Below are positions 42,844 through 49,723 of a stretch of DNA of 60,418 bases, piece by piece. This DNA comes from Frankia sp. AgB1.9 (GTDB lineage Bacteria > Actinomycetota > Actinomycetes > Frankiales > Frankiaceae): positions 1-60,418 of the forward strand of contig NZ_JADWYX010000053.1 of assembly GCF_016786355.1 (NCBI RefSeq), given 5' to 3'. Below the pieces are notes generated by a model, which ran no database searches, had not been told where the DNA came from, and saw nothing but the letters and a program-made list of their open reading frames with translations. Numbering within the stretch: position 1 is the first letter of the stretch; the number at the start of each line of letters is the position of its first letter. The position numbers and the translations under genes are program-made.

Positions 42844-43260
42844 ATGTGGGAGTACGAGCACAGCGTCGAGACCACCGCCACGCCGGAGGCGCTCTGGCGT
42901 CACTGGTCCGACATGGCGGCGTGGCCGGAGTGGAACGAGGGCATCGAGAAGATCGAGGTCGGTGGCCCGTTCGCCGTCGGTACGCGCTTCACGATGACCC
43001 CGCCCGGTGACGACCCCATCGAGATGCGCCTCGTCGAGATCGTGCGGGGCGAGCTGTTCACCGACGAGATGGACGCCGGCGACTTCGTCGTGCGTACCGA
43101 GCACCGGCTGGAGCGGGTCGACGGCGGCCGGACCCGGGTGGTCTACCGGACCGAGATCACCGGTGCGGCCGCCGACCAGGTGGGCCCGCAGCTCGGCCCG
43201 GCGATCACGGCCGACTTCCCAGAGGTGGTCGCCGCGCTGGTGGCCCGCGCGGAGCGCTAG
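42844..43260 (+). CDS. SRPBCC/START-like lipid-binding protein
   Basis: Protein of 138 residues with ATG behind GAAGGGAAAG. Typical SRPBCC fold: WEYEHSVETTATPEALWRHWSDMAAWPEWNEGI at the N-terminus, central strands, and a C-terminal long helix (GPAITADFPEVVAALVARAER). Proteins like this bind hydrophobic ligands in a helix-grip cavity (polyketide cyclase and related). It is the first gene of a three-gene operon; the MarR gene starts three bases after its stop. Confidence 0.85.
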   Translation: MWEYEHSVETTATPEALWRHWSDMAAWPEWNEGIEKIEVGGPFAVGTRFTMTPPGDDPIEMRLVEIVRGELFTDEMDAGDFVVRTEHRLERVDGGRTRVVYRTEITGAAADQVGPQLGPAITADFPEVVAALVARAER

Positions 43261-43263
43261 GCC

Positions 43264-43713
43264 GTGCCGGCAAACCCGGACGACAGCCCCGGATTCCTGC
43301 TGTGGCACGTCACGCTGCGCTGGCAGCGTGAGATCGCCGCCGCGCTGGCTCCGCTGGACCTCACCCACGTGCAGTTCGTGCTGCTCGCGACGACCTGGTG
43401 GATGAACTCCCATGGCGGGGAGCCGAACCAGCTCAGCGTGGCGGTCCAGGCCGGCACCGACGTGAAGATGACCTCACAGGTGCTGCGCAAGCTCGAAGCC
43501 AAGGCCCTGCTGGTGCGCGAGGTCGACCCGACCGACACCCGGGCCCGAAAGCTGCGGGTCACCGAGCGCGGCGCCGACCTGGCCCAGCGGGCGATCGCCG
43601 CCGTGGAGCAGGTCGACGCCGAGTTCTTCCGGACCGTGCCCGACCCCGCCGGGCTGCTCACGACGCTGCATCAGCTCGCCCGCCGCGACGACCGAGGAGA
43701 CACGACGCGATGA
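43264..43713 (+). CDS. MarR-family regulator
   Basis: Protein of 149 residues, GTG start. Winged-helix MarR: FLLWHVTLRWQREIAAAL, the recognition region QLSVAVQAGTDVKMTSQVLRKLEAKALLVREVDPTDTRARKLRVTERG (about 55-105), and a C-terminal dimer helix. It lies between an SRPBCC gene and an AlkA-like gene, overlapping the latter (ATGA). It probably represses this operon in response to a small aromatic or reactive compound, acting at the tandem repeat upstream. The ligand is unknown. Confidence 0.88.
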   Translation: MPANPDDSPGFLLWHVTLRWQREIAAALAPLDLTHVQFVLLATTWWMNSHGGEPNQLSVAVQAGTDVKMTSQVLRKLEAKALLVREVDPTDTRARKLRVTERGADLAQRAIAAVEQVDAEFFRTVPDPAGLLTTLHQLARRDDRGDTTR

Positions 43714-44588
43714 CCACGATCACGATCACCCCCCGGGGGCCGTTCTCGCTGGCGGCCGGTACCCGGTTCCTGGAGGGATTCACGCCTGCCAGCTACGACG
43801 CGGCGCCCGACGACGTGCTCCGGCTGGCCTTCCCGGCCGACGACGGCCACACCAGCGCCGGCGCCGCGATCCGCCAGGCTCCGGACGGCACCGTCCACGC
43901 CGACCTCACCGGCGACGCTGACCGGGCCGCCGTCCGGGCGCAGGTGGCCCGCATCCTGTCCCTGGACGTCGACGGCGCCGCCTTTCCCGACTGCGTGGCC
44001 GCCGACCCGGTGGCCGCCGGCCTGGCCACCCGTCATTTCGGGCTGCGCCCGGTCTGTTTCCCCTCGCCCTACGAGGCGGCCTGCTGGACGATCATCGGCC
44101 ACCGGATCCGGATGGCCCAGGCCGCTCGGCTCAAGGCGTCCATCGCCCGCGAGCACGGTGACACGATCACCGTCGCCGGGCAGCCGATCGCGGCCTTCCC
44201 CACCCCCGCCACGCTGCGGACCGTCGACGGGCTGCCCGGCCTGTCCGAGCTGAAGGTGGGCCGGCTGCGCGCCGTCGCGCAGGCCGCGCTCGACGGTGAG
44301 CTCGACGCCGCCACGCTGCGGGCGCTGCCGACCGAGGAGGCGTTGCGGCACCTGCAGGCGCTGCCCGGGATCGGGCCCTTCTCCGCCGAGCTGGTCCTCA
44401 TCCGCGGCGCCGGCCATCCCGATGTCTTCCCCGGCCACGAGCGCCGGCTGCACCAGGCGATGGCGAACGCCTACCGCCTCGACAGCCCGGAGCTCGACCA
44501 GCTCAGCCAGCTGGCCCAGCGGTGGGCGCCGTTCCGCAGCTGGGTCACCCTGCTGTTGCGCGCACACGCCACCGCCGAGCTCGCCTGA
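43710..44588 (+). CDS. AlkA-like DNA glycosylase with Glu at the catalytic Asp
   Basis: Protein of 292 residues, ATG in an ATGA overlap with marR. HhH-GPD fold: helix-hairpin-helix LQALPGIGPFSAELVLIRGAG (about 215-235), then PDVFPGHERRLHQ. In AlkA and relatives the residue aligned with Glu244 is the catalytic Asp (VFLPDDYLIKQ in E. coli). Here the place reads GHE, so the acid is Glu, one methylene longer, and the preceding Asp is His. The N-terminal AlkA-type domain is present, so 3-methyladenine-type repair is expected if activity is retained. Alkylation damage would fit a MarR-controlled stress operon. Confidence 0.8.
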   Translation: MTTITITPRGPFSLAAGTRFLEGFTPASYDAAPDDVLRLAFPADDGHTSAGAAIRQAPDGTVHADLTGDADRAAVRAQVARILSLDVDGAAFPDCVAADPVAAGLATRHFGLRPVCFPSPYEAACWTIIGHRIRMAQAARLKASIAREHGDTITVAGQPIAAFPTPATLRTVDGLPGLSELKVGRLRAVAQAALDGELDAATLRALPTEEALRHLQALPGIGPFSAELVLIRGAGHPDVFPGHERRLHQAMANAYRLDSPELDQLSQLAQRWAPFRSWVTLLLRAHATAELA

Positions 44589-44594
44589 CCGCCG

Positions 44595-45344
44595 CTACGA
44601 GGGGGCATCGGGGCCTTCGGCGCCGGCGATGAGGGAGAACGCGCGCTCCCGTCGGCTGTTCCAGCGCTCGGCCCGCCGGGTGGCCCGGGCGAGCTTCGGC
44701 GGGTCGTAGCGACGCCGCGCCCACGGGCTGCGCGGAGCGGCGAGTCGGGTGGCGCCCCAGATCCCCAGGACGGTCACGAAGACGCTGAACATCGCCATCC
44801 AGGGTTTCCCCTTGATCGCGGTCAGTACGGTGAGGGAAAGGTTGAACAGCACGAGCCCGACCAGCGACCAGCGGGCGGAGCGCTCGTCGCCACTGATGTC
44901 GGCCAGGCCGAAAGGCGCCGCGCGGACCAGGAAGAGCCCGGTCAGCGCTGTGGCGACGATGACGGCGTCGACGGAGGACCGTCCCTCCTTGGTCCAGTAG
45001 ACGTCCTGCAGGTGCAGCAGCAGCGCGAACTCGTCGAGAACGAGACCGGCGCCGATCCCGAAGACGAGCGCCAGGATGTCCCGCCACGGACCGGCCCCAC
45101 TCGTCCCGAAACCGACCGTGCCGGCCACCAGCATCATGAGCACACCGAAGAACTCATGATGCACGTGTACGCCACCGGCCGAGATGTTTCCGGGCCACCA
45201 GCGGACATTCGCCCGGATAAGCCGGGCCGATGTCCTGATGAACAGGAATCCGCCGACCAGGCCGACGAGCAGGAGCAACAACGGCTGGCGCCCGGTTCTG
45301 ATTATCTGGTCATGATAGGAGCCGGCGAGCCAGGACCAGTCCAT
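44595..45344 (-). CDS. Conserved polytopic membrane protein with His/Asp motifs
   Basis: Protein of 249 residues with an ATG start and no ribosome site. About six membrane segments. Two motifs stand out: HVHHEFFGVLM (about 60-70) and LDEFALLLHLQDVYW (about 102-116), giving His and acidic residues inside or at the ends of helices; a basic tail (about 205-240) follows the last helix. The His/Asp pattern resembles membrane-embedded metal-dependent enzymes, but I do not recognise a named family. The start codon is directly next to a 16-bp tandem repeat that forms its whole upstream region. Divergent from the LysX/MprF-like gene. Confidence 0.7.
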   Translation of the reverse strand: MDWSWLAGSYHDQIIRTGRQPLLLLLVGLVGGFLFIRTSARLIRANVRWWPGNISAGGVHVHHEFFGVLMMLVAGTVGFGTSGAGPWRDILALVFGIGAGLVLDEFALLLHLQDVYWTKEGRSSVDAVIVATALTGLFLVRAAPFGLADISGDERSARWSLVGLVLFNLSLTVLTAIKGKPWMAMFSVFVTVLGIWGATRLAAPRSPWARRRYDPPKLARATRRAERWNSRRERAFSLIAGAEGPDAPS

Positions 45345-45456
45345 GCGCGCATTCTGTCAGGCACACAGTCTCCCAGGCACACAGTCTCCCAGGCGCGCGG
45401 TCTGTCAGGCGCACAGTCTGTCAGGCACGCATTCTGCCAGGCGCGGAGTTTGCCGG
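45345..45456. repeat. Seven tandem copies of a 16-bp repeat
   Basis: Units of 16 bases, consensus GCRCRCAGTCTGTCAG; copies 2 and 3 are identical and the last is the most divergent. The array begins at the base next to the start codon of the membrane protein gene and fills most of the 215-base gap to the LysX/MprF-like gene. The units contain no spacer, so this is a minisatellite and not a CRISPR. Confidence 0.85.
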
Positions 45457-45559
45457 TTCACCCTCGGGCGCGCGTTTGCGATCAGGGCGGACGGTCGATA
45501 TTCATGTGACTCCAGGGACCCGGTCCAAGGCCTCTTTCGAAAGGCAGGGGGCGGACGGA

Positions 45560-47299
45560 GTGGTCGACGTCGACACGCACCTTCCGGGCGCGACGCTGCC
45601 CCGGCTCCAGGGGGGCAGCACCCTGGCCGCCGGACGCCGGCAGCGCGAGCGGGTCCGGCGGCTGGCCGCGCTGGGGGCCGTGGCGGTCGCCGCGCTGGAC
45701 GTCGCGACCGCGCTGCTGCCCGCTCCCCAGGGTCGGCTCGTCGCCCTCGTCGACGTGGTCCCCGTCGAGCTGCCGCAGACCGCCGGGGCGGCGCTGGTCC
45801 TGGTCGCCGCCGCGCTGTGCCTGCTCGGGCGCGGTCTGCGCCGTGGCCAGCGCCTCGCGCTCCTCGGTGCGGAGGCCGCTCTGGTGGGGTCGGCTGCGCT
45901 GCACCTGCTGCGCGGCCTCCAGGTCGAGGTGGCCGTCGTGAACCTCCTGGTCGCCGGCCTGCTGTGGTGGCAACGCGCGGCCTTCCCGGTCCGGCCCAAC
46001 GCCGCCACGGTGCGCCGGGCCCTCGTGCTGGCCGGTTCCGGCGCGGTCGTGACCATCGTCGCCGCCATCGGCTTCGTCTGGGCGGTCGGCGGCCATCAGC
46101 ACGCGGGTGAGTCGGCACGCGCGGTCGTCGAGCGGCTGGCCGGCGACGACCACGCGCCGCTGCCGGCCGGAACGTTCGTGACCCCGGCGCTCACCAGCGC
46201 CGGGCTGGCGATTCTGATCATCGTCGGCTGGCTGGTCCTCTCCCCCCGGCTGCCGGTGTCGCGCAGCCAGTCCGCGCACCTGGCCGACCGGGAGCGGGCC
46301 CGGGCGGTCGTCGCCGCCCACGGGGGCGACACCCTGGCGTATTTCGCTCTGCGGGACGACAAGCAGTGGATGTTCAGCGGCGGCAGCGTGGTCGCGTTCG
46401 CGGTGCGCAACGGGGTCTGTCTGGTCTCCCCCGACCCGATCGGCCCGGTCGGGGACCGGGAGCAGGTCTGGGCGGACTTCAGCGACTACGCCGAGCGGAA
46501 CGGCTGGTCGCTGGCGGTCGTCGGCGCCTCCCGTGACTGGCTGCCCCGCTACGAGGAGATCGGCCTGCGGCCGGTCTACCTGGGCGACGAGGCGATCCTG
46601 GACTGCGAGGCGTTCACCCTCGAAGGCCGGACGATGAAGAGCCTGCGCGGCGCGCACAACCGGCTCACGAAGGCCGGCTGCACGGTCAGCTTCCACGACC
46701 CCGCGCGGCTCGGCCCGGAACTCGCCGCGGCGCTGACCGGCCTGGCCGGCGACACCCGGCACGGCGAAGCCGAACGCGGGTTCTCGATGACCCTGTCCCG
46801 GCTGTTCGACCCGCTCGACACCGGGCTGCTGCTGACCGTCGCGCACGACCCGGCGGGCGCCGCGCTGGGATTCATCCAGTGGGTGCCGTCGAGCGACATC
46901 GACGGCTGGTCGCTGGACGTGATGCGCCGCTCGGCGGATCCCGACACCCCGAACGGCGTCACCGACTTCATGGTGATCGCCACCGCGATCCACCTGCGTG
47001 AGCGGGGCGAGCACGGCCTGGGCCTCAACTTCGCGATCCTGCGGGCCATCCTGGCCGACGAGAGCCCGGGGCGGGGCACGGCCCTGCTGCAGAACGCGCT
47101 GCACCGGCTGTCCGAACACGCCCAGATCGAGTCACTCTGGCACTTCAACGAGAAATACCGGCCCGAATGGCGACCCCGCTACGTCCTGCTCGACGCGGTG
47201 GAGCATTCTGCCATCCAGGGCCTCACCATCGCCGAAGCCGAAGGAGTCGACGAGATTCCCGTCATCGGCCGTTTCCTGTCCGGCGGCAGCGGTTCGTGA
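45560..47299 (+). CDS. LysX/MprF-like aminoacyl-phosphatidylglycerol synthase (no tRNA-synthetase domain)
   Basis: Protein of 579 residues from GTG 45560 (other GTG starts upstream are possible). The N-terminal 270 residues contain about six hydrophobic segments. The C-terminal catalytic domain (about 280-575) is the DUF2156/LPG-synthase type with ERARAVVAAHGGDTLAYFALRDDKQWMFS, AFAVRNGVCLVSPDPIGP, and LWHFNEKYRPEWRPRYVLLD near the end. Related proteins transfer an amino acid from aminoacyl-tRNA to membrane lipid and lower the negative charge of the envelope, giving resistance to cationic peptides. The lysyl-tRNA synthetase domain of mycobacterial LysX is absent. Confidence 0.82.
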   Translation: MVDVDTHLPGATLPRLQGGSTLAAGRRQRERVRRLAALGAVAVAALDVATALLPAPQGRLVALVDVVPVELPQTAGAALVLVAAALCLLGRGLRRGQRLALLGAEAALVGSAALHLLRGLQVEVAVVNLLVAGLLWWQRAAFPVRPNAATVRRALVLAGSGAVVTIVAAIGFVWAVGGHQHAGESARAVVERLAGDDHAPLPAGTFVTPALTSAGLAILIIVGWLVLSPRLPVSRSQSAHLADRERARAVVAAHGGDTLAYFALRDDKQWMFSGGSVVAFAVRNGVCLVSPDPIGPVGDREQVWADFSDYAERNGWSLAVVGASRDWLPRYEEIGLRPVYLGDEAILDCEAFTLEGRTMKSLRGAHNRLTKAGCTVSFHDPARLGPELAAALTGLAGDTRHGEAERGFSMTLSRLFDPLDTGLLLTVAHDPAGAALGFIQWVPSSDIDGWSLDVMRRSADPDTPNGVTDFMVIATAIHLRERGEHGLGLNFAILRAILADESPGRGTALLQNALHRLSEHAQIESLWHFNEKYRPEWRPRYVLLDAVEHSAIQGLTIAEAEGVDEIPVIGRFLSGGSGS

Positions 47300-48117
47300 T
47301 CGGATTCGTCTGGTCGCTGGCCGCCGCCTGCGCGGCGGCCGTCCTCTACGGCACCAGCAGCGTGCTGCAGGCCCAGGCGGCCGGCCGCGGCGCGGCGGTC
47401 ACCGATCTGCTGCGACGCCCGGCCTACCTCGTCGGGCTGGCCTTCGACGGCATCGCCTGGCTGCTGTCGTTGCTGGCGTTGCGGCACCTGCCGCTGTTCG
47501 TCGTCCAGTCTGTCCTGGCCGGCTCGCTCGCCGTCACCGCTGTGCTGGGCCACGTCGTGCTGCGGGTGCCGCTGCGGCGCTCGGCCGCCGTCTCGGTCGG
47601 GGTGCTCGTCGTGGCGCTGGTCGTGCTGGCCGGTTGCGGTGGTCATCAGCCGGCCCCGACGACGAGCGGAGCTGTCCGCCTGGGCCTTCTCGTCGCCGCG
47701 GTGGCGCTGCTGGTGCTGGCGTTCCTGGCCAGGAACGCCAGACCCGTGGGCCTGGCGCTCCTGGCCGGGCTGGCCTACTCCGGCGCGGCCCTCGGTGCCC
47801 GCGCCCTGCAGGGCCACTCGACAGGATTCCCCCAATTGCTGGAGCAACCGCTGGCCTACGCCGTCCTGCTGTATGGCGTGGCGGGAACCTACGCGTATGC
47901 CCAGGCGCTGGAGCGGGGCGAGGTCACCGCCGTGACCGCGACGCTCTGGTCGGTCGAGGTCGTCGTCCCCGCCGTCGTCGGCCTGTCGGTGCTGGGCGAC
48001 ACGGTGCGCCCAGGCTGGTGGCCCGCCCTGGTGCTGTCACTGCTCGCCGTGCTCAGCGCGACCCTCCTGCTGTCCAGAACCGACACCGTGGAAACCCCGC
48101 TGAGCGTCACCCCGTAG
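47296..48117 (+). CDS. DMT/EamA-like multispan membrane protein
   Basis: Protein of 273 residues; GTG start in a GTGA overlap with the LysX/MprF-like gene. Eight or nine hydrophobic helices, beginning FVWSLAAACAAAVLYGTSSVLQAQAA, which is the first-helix pattern of DMT-family transporters; Gly/Ala-rich helices and short loops follow. The coupling suggests it works with the lipid aminoacylation enzyme, perhaps as a transporter or flippase, but this is inference. No hydrophilic catalytic domain is present. Confidence 0.75.
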   Translation: MIGFVWSLAAACAAAVLYGTSSVLQAQAAGRGAAVTDLLRRPAYLVGLAFDGIAWLLSLLALRHLPLFVVQSVLAGSLAVTAVLGHVVLRVPLRRSAAVSVGVLVVALVVLAGCGGHQPAPTTSGAVRLGLLVAAVALLVLAFLARNARPVGLALLAGLAYSGAALGARALQGHSTGFPQLLEQPLAYAVLLYGVAGTYAYAQALERGEVTAVTATLWSVEVVVPAVVGLSVLGDTVRPGWWPALVLSLLAVLSATLLLSRTDTVETPLSVTP

Positions 48118-48176
48118 CACCGTCGGTGCGGCACTCCCGGCCCGGCGACGGGATCGAGGATGCCCCGGCACGGGCG

Positions 48177-49019
48177 CTAAAGGCCGAACGCGGCGCGCAC
48201 GATCCGGTCGCGGAGCCCCGCCGGAAGGTGGGCCAGAACTCCGAACAGCGCGACACCGGTGCCGACGTGGTAAGTGCGCCGCGGCCGGGACGTCGTGACG
48301 GCCTTGACCACGGCCTGGGCAATCCGGTCGGGCGGGCCGAGCCGCTGCTTCGCGAATGCCTGTTCGGTGGCCGCCAGCTGGGGCCGGTAGAGACCGGCCC
48401 GGGCCGGGTCGGTCGCGGCGAGGGTGGTCTGCGACGCGGCCGCGGCTCTGGCGAAGATCGGCGTGTCCGTCCCGCCGGGATCCACCACGCACACCGGAAT
48501 CCCCCAGGTGGCCAGCTCGCCGCGCAGCGCGTCGGACAGTGACGCCAGCGCGGCCTTGCTCGCGCCGATAGGAGCCAGGAACGGCACCGGAACCCGGGCG
48601 GTCGGAGCGATGATGTTGACGATCCGCCCGTGGCCCGCGCGGACCAGCGGCAGGAACATCTGGATGACGTAGGCCGGGCCGAAGGTGTTGACCTCGAACT
48701 GGCGGCGCAGCTCGGCCGGTGGAACCAGTTCCAGCGGACCCTGCACGATCACGCCGGCGTTGTTGACGACCGCCTGGACACCTTCCTCGCCGACCGCCCG
48801 CGCGACCTGGTCAGCCGCCGCGGCGACGCTCACGGGATCCGTGACATCGAGTGGGACGGGCACCACCCCGGCGATCTCGGCCAGGCCACCGGGGTCCTGG
48901 TGGACGCCCGCGAAGACGCGATAGCCGGCAGCAGCCAGCTGCCGGGTCGTGGCCGCCCCGATGCCGGAGGCGGCACCGGTGAGGAAGACGTTGCGTGCGC
49001 CGACGTCGCTCATTCCCAT
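48177..49019 (-). CDS. SDR-fold protein lacking catalytic Ser and Tyr
   Basis: Protein of 280 residues; two in-frame ATGs (49019, 49013), the first used. Cofactor loop TGAASGIG and NNAG are intact, so NAD(P) should bind. At the active site the sequence is NIIAPTARVPVPFLAPIGASK: the Tyr of YxxxK is Ile151 (Lys155 remains) and the Ser is Ala138. Unless other residues substitute, it cannot do ordinary hydride chemistry and may be a cofactor-sensing or scaffold protein. It is divergent from a padR gene, with PadR-like operators between. Confidence 0.75.
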   Translation of the reverse strand: MGMSDVGARNVFLTGAASGIGAATTRQLAAAGYRVFAGVHQDPGGLAEIAGVVPVPLDVTDPVSVAAAADQVARAVGEEGVQAVVNNAGVIVQGPLELVPPAELRRQFEVNTFGPAYVIQMFLPLVRAGHGRIVNIIAPTARVPVPFLAPIGASKAALASLSDALRGELATWGIPVCVVDPGGTDTPIFARAAAASQTTLAATDPARAGLYRPQLAATEQAFAKQRLGPPDRIAQAVVKAVTTSRPRRTYHVGTGVALFGVLAHLPAGLRDRIVRAAFGL

Positions 49020-49037
49020 CCATCCCTTCTAGCCTCG

Positions 49038-49103
49038 ACATGTCACAATCAACATGTGCTTCGAGCGTGGCGGACGACGATCGACCTGTCAAGAACGACA
49101 TGT
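49038..49103. promoter_or_regulatory. PadR operator-like sites between SDR and padR genes
   Basis: ACATGTCACAATCAACATGT at 49038-49057 contains the PadR consensus ATGT-N8-ACAT. A third ACATGT is at 49098-49103, 24 bases before the padR start. The position suggests autoregulation and control of the SDR gene. Confidence 0.7.
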
Positions 49104-49126
49104 CAATTCAGACAGGAAGTCGCGCC

Positions 49127-49654
49127 ATGTCACTGAGACACGCACTGATCGGGTTGCTGGCCGAACAGCCCGCCAGCGGGTGGGACCTGACGAGGCGCTT
49201 CGAGGAGCTGCTCGGCTCGGTGTGGCCGGCGGGACACCCGCAGATCTACAGCGAGCTGCGGCGGCTCGAAGGGGACGGCCTGATCGAGGTCGAGTCGCAG
49301 GGGCCACGCGGCCGCAAGGCGTACCGTGCCACCGAGGCCGGCGTGGCCGAGGTGCGCCGCTGGCTCACCGAGGTGGAGGTGGACCACACCCTGCGTCTGG
49401 AGCCGCTGCTGCGGTCGGTCTTCTTCTGGCTGATGAACCCCGACGAGCTCGCCGCCCACCTCGAGCGGGAGGCGGCCTACTACCGTTCCCTCGCCGACCG
49501 GCTGCGCCAGCTGGCCGCGGCGAAGGACCGCGGCGAGTTCGGCGACAGCCCGCAGGTGCGGTCGCTGCGCATCGCCGCCGAGGCCGGCATCCGCCTCAAC
49601 GACACCCTCGCCGAGTGGTCGACCTGGGTCGGGGAGTCCAGTCCAACCGCGTGA
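49127..49654 (+). CDS. PadR-family regulator
   Basis: Protein of 175 residues from ATG 49127 (CAGGAAG upstream). The winged-helix starts at once: SLRHALIGLLAEQPASGWDLTRRFEELLGSVWPAGHPQIYSELRRLEGDGLIEVE, the usual PadR pattern, followed by KAYRATEAG and a C-terminal coiled-coil dimer domain (Vir_act_alpha_C type). It most likely represses the divergent SDR gene and itself through the ATGT-N8-ACAT site in the intergenic region. Confidence 0.88.
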   Translation: MSLRHALIGLLAEQPASGWDLTRRFEELLGSVWPAGHPQIYSELRRLEGDGLIEVESQGPRGRKAYRATEAGVAEVRRWLTEVEVDHTLRLEPLLRSVFFWLMNPDELAAHLEREAAYYRSLADRLRQLAAAKDRGEFGDSPQVRSLRIAAEAGIRLNDTLAEWSTWVGESSPTA

Positions 49655-49723
49655 GTCGCGGTTCGCGGCTCGGTGCCACGAACCGCGACGTCGCGCGGTC
49701 CTTCTCGTCAGGTCAGGGCGTAC

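Noticed and set aside
45345..45456. The 16-bp array as a CRISPR.
   Set aside because: Units are directly joined with no spacers, too short, and no cas genes are present.
45343..46110. A plus-strand protein starting inside the 16-bp array.
   Set aside because: Composition is a shadow of the repeat and of the LysX/MprF-like gene, which is the coherent reading.
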